A stretch of DNA of 64,000 bases from Natranaerobius thermophilus JW/NM-WN-LF (GTDB lineage: Bacteria > Bacillota > Natranaerobiia > Natranaerobiales > Natranaerobiaceae): the NCBI RefSeq assembly GCF_000020005.1, contig NC_010718.1, positions 563,001 to 627,000 on the forward strand. Reading direction: 5' to 3'. The stretch's first letter is position 1, and each line of letters starts with the position of its first letter. The position numbers and the translations under genes were made by a program. Shown here piece after piece: positions 37,444-45,829 of the stretch. Under the pieces are notes generated by a model, which was not told the origin of the DNA, searched no databases, and saw only the letters and a program-made list of their open reading frames with translations.

Positions 37444-38424
37444 ATGATGATTAAGAATGAATGGACGGGATCAGACAATCGTTATCGTACTTATTCCTCT
37501 TATTTAAAATCCAAATACGGAGAAAAAGTTTATAAAATTCCCATCAATCTCCCCGGTACCTGCCCTAATAGAGATGGGGTTATGGGAGAAGAAGGGTGCA
37601 TATTCTGTGATGAAGAAGGTTCAGGCTTTGACTGTCTTCCCAATTCTATGGCTATTAAAGAACAAGTAGCCAAGAACAAAGAGTACTTTGGAAAAAGGTT
37701 TAAAGCCAAGAAATTTATTGTATACTTTCAGGCCTTTTCTAACACCTACTGGCCTTTAGATAAATTTAAAGAATTCCTTTGGTCGGCAGCAGAAGACCAA
37801 GATTTGGTGGGTATTTCAGTATCTACACGTCCAGACTGTATCAATGAAGCATACTTAGATGTTCTAGAAGAAATCCACCATGAATTTAATTTAGATATAG
37901 ATGTGGAACTAGGTTTGCAAACTGTTAATTATAAAACCCTTCAATACATTAATAGGGGCCATACCTTGGCTGAATTTTTAGATGCTATGTGGAGAATAAA
38001 ACAGCGTGGATTTTCTACATGTATTCATTTAATACTCAATTTACCTGGAGATAGCTTAGAAGATATTGTTGAATCGGCAAAAATTATGAGTGCAGTCAAT
38101 GCTGATCAAATAAAAATTCATTCCTTGTATGTAGTGGAAGGGACAAAATTGGGAGAGTTGTATAAGAAGGATGAATTAAATATTATCTCTTTAACTGAGT
38201 ATGTAAATCGGGTTATCACCTTTTTAGAATATTTATCGCCTCAAATAGTAGTACAACGACTTGTTGGTAAAGGTCCTAAAGATAAAGTCATATTTAATAA
38301 TTGGGATCGAAGTTGGTGGTATTTAAAAGAGCAAATTGAAAGTGAACTGGAACAGAGAAATACCTGGCAAGGAGCTAAATGTGATTATTTGAATGGCAAA
38401 GCTCTAAAAAGATTTTTGAAATAA
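37444..38424 (+). CDS. Radical SAM protein, TIGR01212 (YhcC) family
   Basis: 326 residues. The cluster motif has the family's variant spacing: GTCPNRDG then GCIFCDEEG, giving CxxxxxxxxxxxxCxxC. QAFSNTYWP, STRPDCI and ELGLQTVN are further hallmarks of the TIGR01212/YhcC group, whose reaction is unknown. AAGGAGG lies just before tandem ATGs (37444 and 37447). It is 16 bases after the DUF362-HAD gene, and so likely cotranscribed with it. Confidence 0.92.
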   Translation: MMIKNEWTGSDNRYRTYSSYLKSKYGEKVYKIPINLPGTCPNRDGVMGEEGCIFCDEEGSGFDCLPNSMAIKEQVAKNKEYFGKRFKAKKFIVYFQAFSNTYWPLDKFKEFLWSAAEDQDLVGISVSTRPDCINEAYLDVLEEIHHEFNLDIDVELGLQTVNYKTLQYINRGHTLAEFLDAMWRIKQRGFSTCIHLILNLPGDSLEDIVESAKIMSAVNADQIKIHSLYVVEGTKLGELYKKDELNIISLTEYVNRVITFLEYLSPQIVVQRLVGKGPKDKVIFNNWDRSWWYLKEQIESELEQRNTWQGAKCDYLNGKALKRFLK

Positions 38425-38444
38425 TTTTTTATGCCAATATCTAA

Positions 38445-38471
38445 CATGGAGAGGAACTCATCCCCTCCATG
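38445..38471. other. Hairpin without T tract
   Basis: Inverted repeat 38445-38455 with 38461-38471, 10 of 11 positions pairing, 5-base loop. No T run follows, so it is at best a weak terminator or a processing hairpin between the radical SAM gene and the lipoprotein gene. Confidence 0.45.
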
Positions 38472-38551
38472 CCGAATATAAGTAAATACAAATTTATATC
38501 TATCTTTATGTCAATATAAATTACACAATAATAATTTGCAAAGAGGTGTTC

Positions 38552-39991
38552 ATGGTGAAGAAGTTGCTTATAATCTTAAGTCTCGCTTTAGTAATGATTT
38601 TTTCAGTTACAGCCTGTAATAATTCGGAAACAACAGATTCTCCCAAAGATAACGAAGAAAACATTGATCAAGAAGAAAAAAATGAAAATTCTAAAGACCA
38701 GGATCAAAACGATGATAGTGATGAGCAAACTGAGAAAGAAGATGAAGAAGAGAAGGATCTAGGGCCTGAATTCACTTATCCTGAAGATGGAGTCAGAGGA
38801 ATTTATGTAACAGGTCACACTGCAGGCGGCTCTCGTATGGAAGAATTAATTGAATTAGTTGATGATACGGAGTTAAATTCTATGGTTATTGATGTCAAAG
38901 ATGATTACGGTAATATAACATTTAAACTTGATGGAACAGAGTTTGACGAATTCAGTAAAAACTATATTTCCGATCCCGAAGAAATGCTTGAAAAATTATC
39001 AGAACACGATATTTACCCTATTGCTCGAGTCGTGGTCTTTAAAGATACAGTTTTGGCTGAGGAACAGCCAGAGTATTCTTTTAGAAGATCAGATGGTTCT
39101 GTTTGGAAAAATAGTGGAGGAGAAGCTTTTGTGAATCCTTATAAGGAAGAAGTTTGGGATTACAATTTAAAAATAGCTGAAAAAGCTGCTGAAATGGGCT
39201 TTCAAGAAATTCAATTTGACTATGTAAGATTTCCTGAAGGTCATGGCAGTAGAGCTGATGAATTAGAATACTCCTTAGGAAATTATACTGAAGAGGAATT
39301 AACTCCACGTATTGAAGAAGAGTGGGAAGAAATGTTGGAAGAACAAGCAAGTGATAATCCAGATTTTACAGAGTACAACATTGATGAGGAAGATGTTGTC
39401 GAAAAAAATGAGGATATTTTAGAAGATGAAGAAGAAATCAAGGAATACAAAGCAGAAGAATTAAAAGAAAAAGCCTCGCCTCCGGAATATGAGTACGGTC
39501 TTGCCCGGGTAATGGCAGTCTCAGATTTCACAGAATATGCCTATGATCGATTACAATCCTATGATGTAGATGTGTCCGTGGATGTTTTTGGTTACACTGT
39601 AACTGTTCCCGAATCAAGAGAAATTGGACAGAACTTCTTTAGTATACTCCAAAATGTCGATGTGATTTCTTCTATGATTTATCCAAGCCATTGGGGACCA
39701 GGGTATTTTGGGATCTCTCAGCCTGATACTGAACCTTATGAATTAGTTTACAAATATACCGAAAGAGAAAATGAATTACTTGATAAATTGGAAGAACCAC
39801 CTATATCACGACCTTGGATTCAAGATTTTACTGCTAGCTGGTTAGGACAAGGTAATTACATTTCATATGGAGTTGACGAGGTAGAAGATCAAATTCGAGC
39901 CTTAAACGAACAAGGTGTAGAAGAATTCCTGCTTTGGAACGCTAGTAACCGATACACCAAAGGGGTAGATTATAAACCCTTAGAAGATTAG
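38552..39991 (+). CDS. DUF4015 putative glycoside hydrolase lipoprotein
   Basis: 479 residues. A signal peptide ends in the lipobox VTAC, so the mature protein should be anchored outside the membrane. A very acidic linker (about 25-75, mostly Glu, Asp, Asn) follows. The rest matches the DUF4015/COG1306 putative glycosidase barrel (VRGIYVTGHTAGG, QFDYVRFPEG, MIYPSHWGPGYFG, RPWIQDFTA). A second acidic insert lies near 240-310. AGAGG lies 5 bases before ATG 38552. Acidic linkers fit a high-salt exterior. The substrate is unknown. Confidence 0.85.
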   Translation: MVKKLLIILSLALVMIFSVTACNNSETTDSPKDNEENIDQEEKNENSKDQDQNDDSDEQTEKEDEEEKDLGPEFTYPEDGVRGIYVTGHTAGGSRMEELIELVDDTELNSMVIDVKDDYGNITFKLDGTEFDEFSKNYISDPEEMLEKLSEHDIYPIARVVVFKDTVLAEEQPEYSFRRSDGSVWKNSGGEAFVNPYKEEVWDYNLKIAEKAAEMGFQEIQFDYVRFPEGHGSRADELEYSLGNYTEEELTPRIEEEWEEMLEEQASDNPDFTEYNIDEEDVVEKNEDILEDEEEIKEYKAEELKEKASPPEYEYGLARVMAVSDFTEYAYDRLQSYDVDVSVDVFGYTVTVPESREIGQNFFSILQNVDVISSMIYPSHWGPGYFGISQPDTEPYELVYKYTERENELLDKLEEPPISRPWIQDFTASWLGQGNYISYGVDEVEDQIRALNEQGVEEFLLWNASNRYTKGVDYKPLED

Positions 39992-40036
39992 ATTTTATAT
40001 CTATCAATAACTATTTAAAAGCAACATTTAACATTA

Positions 40037-40068
40037 AAAAGAGCCCGGATAAAAATCCGGGCTCTTTT
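40037..40068. terminator. Bidirectional terminator
   Basis: Perfect 14-bp stem (40037-40050 with 40055-40068), AAAA loop, A-run on one side and T-run on the other. It serves the lipoprotein gene (+) and trpS (-). Confidence 0.93.
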
Positions 40069-40083
40069 ATGACTAGTTTCAAT

Positions 40084-41082
40084 TTAATTTACTAGTCCAA
40101 GTTTATCTTTTACTTTTTCCATGGTATCTGCTGCAATTTCTGCGGCTTTTCTAGCTCCTTCATGATAAACATCTTCTAAGTAATCTTTGTTTTCCATGTA
40201 TTTATTGTATTCATCCTTGACAGGTTGTAACCTATCCACAACTAAATCAGCCACATCTTTTTTGAAAGTTCCGTAGCCTTGATCGGCATACTCTTCTACT
40301 ACTTCTTCTACTGTACAAGGTTTTAGTTTTGAGTAAATAGTAATTAAATTTTTGATGCCGGGTTGACTATCATTATAAGCAATTTGGTTTTCATTATCAG
40401 TGACTGCTCTTTTGATTTTCTTTCTGATGACATTTTCTTCGTCGAGTAAAAATAAGACACCTTTTTCATTTTCATCGGATTTAGACATTTTCTTCTCGGG
40501 TTCCTGAAGGCTCATTATTCTAGCCCCGATTTTTGGAATATGGATTTCTGGTACTTTGAATGCATTTCCATAAGCACCATTAAACCTTTCTGCAATATCC
40601 CTGGCCAGTTCTAAATGTTGTTTTTGATCTTCTCCCACAGGGACCAAGTCAGTTTGATATAGTAGTATATCTGCTGCCATTAAAATAGGATAGGTATATA
40701 AGCCAGCATTTACATTATCTGCGTGGCGCTCCGACTTTTCCTTAAATTGAGTCATTCTATTTAGCTCTCCTAAATAGGTATTACAACCAAGTATCCAAGA
40801 TAGCTCGCTATGTTCTTTAACATGTGATTGGAAAAATATAATGCTATTATTTGGGTCTAGTCCACATGCTAAATATTGAGCTAAGAAGGATAGAACTGTT
40901 TTTTTAAACTGTTTTGGATCTTGACGAACTGTTAAAGAGTGAAGATCCACGATGGAGAAGATACATTGATAATCTTGCTCCATTTCCTTCCAGTTTTGTA
41001 CAGCTCCGATATAATTACCTAGAGTCATACTTCCAGAAGGTTGAGCACCACTGAATATTATTGGTTTATTACTGGATGTCAA
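40084..41082 (-). CDS. trpS: Tryptophanyl-tRNA synthetase
   Basis: 332-residue class I synthetase that charges tRNA-Trp. The HIGH-like motif is in GAQPSGSMTLGNYIGA, and KMSKS is in KKMSKSDENEKG; the PVGEDQKQHLELARDIA motif is typical. TTG start (41080-41082) with GAGGTG upstream. No T-box leader is visible: only 27 bases separate it from the nitroreductase gene on the same strand. Confidence 0.97.
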   Translation of the reverse strand: MTSSNKPIIFSGAQPSGSMTLGNYIGAVQNWKEMEQDYQCIFSIVDLHSLTVRQDPKQFKKTVLSFLAQYLACGLDPNNSIIFFQSHVKEHSELSWILGCNTYLGELNRMTQFKEKSERHADNVNAGLYTYPILMAADILLYQTDLVPVGEDQKQHLELARDIAERFNGAYGNAFKVPEIHIPKIGARIMSLQEPEKKMSKSDENEKGVLFLLDEENVIRKKIKRAVTDNENQIAYNDSQPGIKNLITIYSKLKPCTVEEVVEEYADQGYGTFKKDVADLVVDRLQPVKDEYNKYMENKDYLEDVYHEGARKAAEIAADTMEKVKDKLGLVN

Positions 41083-41109
41083 AATATCACCTCATTTTCT
41101 ATTGAACTC

Positions 41110-41601
41110 TTATTCGATAACAGTCACCTTATCTTCTTCATACATTTCCTTTTGAGGTTTAGTTTCATTAGGATATCCTATGGCTGTAACTCCAAGTGGT
41201 GAGATCTCTTCTGGCAAATCAAGTAAATCTTTAACTTCCTGAGTCCGATCTTCCCTTGGATAGATCCCTAGCCAAACTGATCCTAAACCTTGAGCAGTAG
41301 CTGCCAGTAAAATATTTTGCATGGCTGCAGAACAATCTTGTACCCAGTAAGGTTCACTATGTTTGCCACATACAGCAATAGCCATGGGGGCTTCTCTTAG
41401 CATACTGGAATAAGGGTGGATGTCAGTGATTTTATTTAGGATCTCTCGATCCTTAATTACTACAAAATGCCAAGGACGAATATTCCGTGCCGATGGCGCA
41501 GCCATACCAGCTTCTATTAATTTTTTGATTTTATCATCTTCTACGGGTCGATCTTGATAGCTTCTAATGCTGCGCCTTTGGAATAAAAGTTCTAGGCTCA
41601 T
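41110..41601 (-). CDS. Nitroreductase-family FMN oxidoreductase
   Basis: 163 residues. RRSIRSYQDRPV binds the FMN phosphate near the N-terminus, APSARNIRPWHFVV and QGLGSVWLGIYP are further family motifs. It uses NAD(P)H to reduce nitro-aromatics, quinones or flavins; the true substrate is unknown. The frame extends to 41649, but the Met at 41601 opens the domain; AAGGGGG lies 11 bases upstream. It precedes trpS on the same strand. Confidence 0.9.
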   Translation of the reverse strand: MSLELLFQRRSIRSYQDRPVEDDKIKKLIEAGMAAPSARNIRPWHFVVIKDREILNKITDIHPYSSMLREAPMAIAVCGKHSEPYWVQDCSAAMQNILLAATAQGLGSVWLGIYPREDRTQEVKDLLDLPEEISPLGVTAIGYPNETKPQKEMYEEDKVTVIE

Positions 41602-41769
41602 CTGATTTGATACCCCCTTTGGATATGTAATCTTGCAATTGATGAACAAATAATTTATGATTGTTAATAATAATTTTGTCAGAAAAGTTTCAGAAAGTCA
41701 AAGAGGGATCTTGGAGAAGATCTTTCATGATCTCAATGAGTGATTTTAATGTGGAGGGATGGTTGTTAA

Positions 41770-42825
41770 ATGACCATAAGTAGAAGGACTTTTTTAAAAA
41801 TTGGCGGTGTTGTGATAGCTGGTAGTGTAATTTATGTAATCAATTCGGAAATATTTCCTGAAAAAGATCAAGATTCATCTCCACATTATAATAATTTAAA
41901 AGATAATGAAGATTCCGTCAAGCTAAATGCTGACAAAAACAAAGATCCGAATCCTGCTAACAAGGAACATCAAAACATGATACCCAGAAGAAAACTGGGA
42001 AAAACTGAAAGATCGGTTAGTTTATTGGGATTAGGTGGAGGAGGGATTCTGGCTCAAGAAGGGAATGAATCTCAAGAAGAGATCCAAGAATTGATTCAAA
42101 AAGCCGTCGACAATGGTATTAATTTTATTGATACTGCTCCCACTTATGGTCCCAGTGAAGAAAACATAGGAACTGCTTTAGAAGGACTAGCAATAGACCG
42201 ATCCGAGTTGTTTATTGCTACTAAAACCTTATCTAGATCTTATGACGAAACTATGAAACTAGTGGAAGAAAGCCTTAACAGATTAAAAACTGATTATATA
42301 GACCTATACCAAATTCATGGTATAAATGGTCAAGAAGATTTAGAAGAAGCTTTTTCTCAAGATGGATCTATCCAAGCTTTAGAGAAATTAAAACAAGAGG
42401 GTGTTATTAAATCTACCGGGGTTAGCGGTCATCGTGAACCAAGAGTGTTAATGGACGCTCTAGAAGAGTATGACTTTGACTGTATTATGATGCCACTAAA
42501 CGCAGGAGATATCCATGACCGGCCTTTTCAAACTAAGCTTTTAAATAAAGCCCGGGATAGGAATATGGGGATAATAGCCATGAAAGTAATGGCTTACGGC
42601 AACATATTTAATGAAGAGGGGATTAGAAAAGCGGAACAGGCACTTTCTTACACCTGTTCCTTTCCCATAAGTACTGCTATTATTGGAATATCCCAAATCA
42701 ATCAATTAGAAGACAATATCCAGATTTTGAAAAATTTTTCACCTTTAGAGAACCATGATTTAGAAAAGCTTGAACAATTGACTGAACATTATCAGGATAA
42801 AATAAATCATTTTAGAGATTGGTAG
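41770..42825 (+). CDS. Tat-exported aldo/keto reductase
   Basis: 351 residues. The N-terminus MTISRRTFLKIGGVVIAGSV is a classic twin-arginine signal, followed by a polar linker (about 30-70) and an aldo/keto reductase domain. The tetrad is complete: Asp and Tyr in FIDTAPTYG, Lys in IATKT, His in YQIHG. It is a close paralogue of the cytosolic enzyme at 29704. Tat export would allow it to cross the membrane folded with NADP(H) bound. No Fe-S tail is present. GGAGGG lies 11 bases before the ATG. Confidence 0.9.
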   Translation: MTISRRTFLKIGGVVIAGSVIYVINSEIFPEKDQDSSPHYNNLKDNEDSVKLNADKNKDPNPANKEHQNMIPRRKLGKTERSVSLLGLGGGGILAQEGNESQEEIQELIQKAVDNGINFIDTAPTYGPSEENIGTALEGLAIDRSELFIATKTLSRSYDETMKLVEESLNRLKTDYIDLYQIHGINGQEDLEEAFSQDGSIQALEKLKQEGVIKSTGVSGHREPRVLMDALEEYDFDCIMMPLNAGDIHDRPFQTKLLNKARDRNMGIIAMKVMAYGNIFNEEGIRKAEQALSYTCSFPISTAIIGISQINQLEDNIQILKNFSPLENHDLEKLEQLTEHYQDKINHFRDW

Positions 42826-42833
42826 TTAGCAAG

Positions 42834-43268
42834 TTATTCAATATCAATTTCATGGGAGTCACCATGGCTGTTAGGCTCATTTTTGAGAGGTAGTTTGACG
42901 TTCAGGATACCTTTATCATAGGTGGCCGTAATATGATTTAAACTACCCATATCTACCTCTTCTGGGATTGGGTAATTTCTTTGAAACAGCCCTGACTGTC
43001 TTTCTACCATTAAATAGTTCTCTTGTTCTACTTGTTCACTCTTTTTGAGTTCTCCTTTGACTACTAGATAATTATTTTCTACTCGGACATTTATATCTTC
43101 CTTGTTAAGTCCCGGAAGTACGATATCGAAATTTAACTCTCTATCTTTTTTATAGATATCAGCTCCACCGAAACCCGTTTTAACAAGTTCTTCTGCCGGT
43201 GGATTTAGAACTCCAAAACCAGGTGTCCAATTGAATAAATTTTTACCGCTATCAGCGTATCTCACCAC
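42834..43268 (-). CDS. Hsp20 / alpha-crystallin family chaperone
   Basis: 144-residue small heat-shock protein. The alpha-crystallin domain (about 35-130) has FDIVLPGLNKEDINVRVENN, the FQRNYPIPEEVD segment and the signature YDKGILNVKLP. It would hold unfolding proteins as an ATP-independent oligomer. GTG start with GAAGGAGG about 7 bases upstream. It converges with the Tat reductase gene (8 bases apart). Confidence 0.93.
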   Translation of the reverse strand: MVRYADSGKNLFNWTPGFGVLNPPAEELVKTGFGGADIYKKDRELNFDIVLPGLNKEDINVRVENNYLVVKGELKKSEQVEQENYLMVERQSGLFQRNYPIPEEVDMGSLNHITATYDKGILNVKLPLKNEPNSHGDSHEIDIE

Positions 43269-43420
43269 TGAATACCTCCTTCAATGATTGATTGATAGAT
43301 AAATTAATATTGACATTAATAGTGTTAACTTTTAGCTTTCGTTTTTATATAGCAGGAGGCAATCCTTTTCATGGCGAAAATAGAAAAAATAGGAAGTTAT
43401 TAAAATAGGAAGTTATTAGA

Positions 43421-43849
43421 GTGTGTGGGAAGGAGTCTAAACAAAGGATGAACCAGTATAATTTTTATCTTATAGTTTATCAAATTTCTGATTCAATCAA
43501 TCTAACAATCGGTAAGTTAGGAGACTTTGAATTGCCTAAGGGGTATTACCTTTATATAGGCAGAGACAAAAGAAATATCAGGTCAAGGGTATCAAGACAT
43601 ATTGCTCACAAAAAGAAGCTACGCTGGCACATTGACTATTTAAGCCAAAACGCAACACCTATACTAATGAGATTACTTCCCTATAGGTTAGACGAACTTA
43701 GTGAATGTGACATTGCAGAAAAATTTATTCAACAAGGTGCCCAGGTGATAGTTCCAGGGTTTGGAGCATCGGATTGTAACTGTTTTAGTCACCTGCTGCA
43801 TTTTGAAAATTTTCAGGATTTGACAAGGTTAATTGATGAAATGTTTTAA
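43421..43849 (+). CDS. GIY-YIG-like DUF123 protein
   Basis: 142 residues, or 133 if translation starts at ATG 43448. Motifs LPKGYYLYIGR, RVSRHI and RWHIDYL are those of the DUF123 family (GIY-YIG-like nuclease fold), sometimes fused to endonuclease III and of unproven function; conserved Cys in SDCNCFSHL may bind metal. Two starts compete: GTG 43421 with AGGAAG 8 bases upstream, or ATG 43448 with AAGGAG 12 bases upstream. The 3' end overlaps the extended frame of the next gene. Confidence 0.8.
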   Translation: MCGKESKQRMNQYNFYLIVYQISDSINLTIGKLGDFELPKGYYLYIGRDKRNIRSRVSRHIAHKKKLRWHIDYLSQNATPILMRLLPYRLDELSECDIAEKFIQQGAQVIVPGFGASDCNCFSHLLHFENFQDLTRLIDEMF

Positions 43850-43889
43850 TTCTAGATCAAAAATTATGTTAGGAAAAGGTGGTAATATT

Positions 43890-44480
43890 ATGAGTTCTCA
43901 ACAAAGATTTAAACAGCAGCTTAATTTTCTTGCGGAAATTGACAGTTTAAAAGAGATTTACAGGAAAACTAAACTAAACACAGGAGACAGATTTGAAAAT
44001 GATGCAGAACACTCCTGGGAACTAGCCATGATGGCAGTTGTATTACAAGAGTATGCAGAAGAGGAACTAGATCTCAGCCGTGTGATCAAAATGTTACTCA
44101 TCCACGATCTTGTAGAAATTGATGCCGGTGACACCTTCGTTTACGATGAAGAAGCAGTTCAAGATCAAGAAGAACGTGAACAAGCTGCTGCGGAAAGAAT
44201 TTTTGGGTTACTACCATCAGATCAAGAACAGGAATTAAGGACATTGTGGTACGAGTTTGAAGAAGAACAAACCGCCGAGGCAAGGTTCGCATTAGCTCTG
44301 GATCGAATGCAGCCCATTATACATAATTTTTATAATCAGGGTGGAACTTGGCAGGAGTTTAGTATTAACCGGGAACAAGTCGAAGAGAAGAATAAGAAAA
44401 TAGACTTTGGTTCTTCACAACTGTGGAAGTTTACACAGGAAATTCTGGATACAGCTCAAAAACAAGGATACTTGGATTGA
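43890..44480 (+). CDS. HD-domain hydrolase, YfbR-like
   Basis: 196 residues. The HD metal site is visible: His in DAEHSWELA, the HD pair in LIHDLVEIDAGD, and a later Asp in ALDRMQP. This is the pattern of 5'-deoxynucleotidase YfbR/YfdR-type enzymes, which remove phosphate from dNMPs; the exact substrate is not certain. AAAGGTGGT lies 6 bases before ATG 43890. It is probably in an operon with the DUF123 gene before and the CPBP protease 14 bases after. Confidence 0.87.
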   Translation: MSSQQRFKQQLNFLAEIDSLKEIYRKTKLNTGDRFENDAEHSWELAMMAVVLQEYAEEELDLSRVIKMLLIHDLVEIDAGDTFVYDEEAVQDQEEREQAAAERIFGLLPSDQEQELRTLWYEFEEEQTAEARFALALDRMQPIIHNFYNQGGTWQEFSINREQVEEKNKKIDFGSSQLWKFTQEILDTAQKQGYLD

Positions 44481-44493
44481 GGGGGAAAATTAG

Positions 44494-45303
44494 ATGAGAT
44501 TTGTGCGTTTATCCGCAATTATTTTATTTGTGATAGCTGTATATTTTTTATCAAATGTGCTTAGCGGTTTATTGATGGGTTTTTATTATGCGGTTTTAGC
44601 CGAAGAAACATCAAGCATGGCTCAGATCAATCTCTATATTACAGAAAATATTTTATTAAGCATGACCATTGCCAGTATAATTGGTATAATTATCTACCTT
44701 GTTTATTTAAGTGTTCGGGGCGATCGGCCAGGTGAATTTCTAGAATTTAATCCAACTAATGTTCCAATAGTGGTAATGTCGTTAGTGTTAGGTGCAGGAG
44801 TGGCATTATTTTTAAACAGCATTTTTGCTGCAATTGAAATTGAACGATTTTTTGGTGAAGAAATGGAAATGCTTCAAGATGTAATTGACAGAGGAGGATT
44901 AGGAATCCGGTTTCTCAGTGTCGGTATTGTTATTCCCATTTTTGAAGAAGTGATGTACAGGGGGATGATCTTTAACGATCTTAAACGGAATTTAAATATG
45001 AATCTGGCCATACTAATTCAAGCTATTATATTTGGCATTTTACATGCCAATTTGTATCAATTTGTATATGTGGTGCCAGCCGGGATACTATTGGCACTGG
45101 TTTATCAATGGACGGCCACTTTATTGGCTCCAATTCTTATTCATATATCCTGGAATAGTATGTCCCTTGTTATGAATGAATACTTTCCAGGTGAAATCTT
45201 AGCCTTTGTAAATTACGGATTAATTGTTGTAGGGTTTTTGTTAATTTTAGTTTCTACAACTTTCATAAAAAACCAGCCACGCCGAAACAAATACATTTTT
45301 TAA
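44494..45303 (+). CDS. CPBP-family intramembrane metalloprotease
   Basis: 269 residues with about seven membrane segments. The conserved motifs are FEEVMYRG (EExxxR), HANLYQF and HISWNS, which supply the Glu/His metal site of CAAX-protease/bacteriocin-processing (Abi) proteins. Substrate unknown; no bacteriocin gene is close. GAGGGGG lies 7 bases before ATG. It ends 8 bases from the convergent gene at 45311. Confidence 0.9.
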   Translation: MRFVRLSAIILFVIAVYFLSNVLSGLLMGFYYAVLAEETSSMAQINLYITENILLSMTIASIIGIIIYLVYLSVRGDRPGEFLEFNPTNVPIVVMSLVLGAGVALFLNSIFAAIEIERFFGEEMEMLQDVIDRGGLGIRFLSVGIVIPIFEEVMYRGMIFNDLKRNLNMNLAILIQAIIFGILHANLYQFVYVVPAGILLALVYQWTATLLAPILIHISWNSMSLVMNEYFPGEILAFVNYGLIVVGFLLILVSTTFIKNQPRRNKYIF

Positions 45304-45310
45304 ATTTTGA

Positions 45311-45727
45311 TTACTGACCGAAATTATGTTTTCTAGTTATATTAACTGTCAGATCAATTATGCTATCGACTTCTGGGTCTATGATAACGTCTGATAAAAT
45401 ACTTCTTAACTTGCGATAGTCTAAATTATTATCACCCCAAACTGCCAGTTCTTGTTCACCAAGATCTATAGCTCTTTCCATATTATCTGTTGAAATCAAG
45501 GCATCATAGACTTGCTCTTGATCTAAATTTACATGATTGTCATGGTTCATGGAATTGTTGTTTGTATCAGGTCTATAATACAACTCTTCCATAAAAGTAT
45601 TGGGAAACAGCTGTAATCTGAAAGGATTTTCTGAGATTACAACCAGAGTGATATGTCCTGTCCTGCTGATACATTCTTTGAAATATACTGGGGATGAATC
45701 TTGAACTTTATGTGCAACTTGCCACAT
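45311..45727 (-). CDS. Hypothetical protein, 138 residues
   Basis: Not recognised. It is soluble and acidic with an Asn/His/Asp-rich centre (about 54-66) between a beta-rich N-half (SRTGHITLVVISENPFRLQ) and a helical C-half. AAGGAG lies 10 bases before the ATG on the minus strand, and codon use is like its neighbours, so it is likely a real gene. It converges with the CPBP gene. No signal peptide or membrane span. Confidence 0.65.
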   Translation of the reverse strand: MWQVAHKVQDSSPVYFKECISRTGHITLVVISENPFRLQLFPNTFMEELYYRPDTNNNSMNHDNHVNLDQEQVYDALISTDNMERAIDLGEQELAVWGDNNLDYRKLRSILSDVIIDPEVDSIIDLTVNITRKHNFGQ

Positions 45728-45829
45728 TTTTATCTCTCTCCTTAGTTAATAGTTTTGAAGATGTATGTATCCAAGCAGGCATAGTATTTCTATTTTAGAT
45801 TAATGCTATTCTTTCAAGGAGGGAAAAAT

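Noticed and set aside
41083-41109. T-box leader for trpS
   Set aside because: The gap before trpS is only 27 bases and lacks the T-box consensus.
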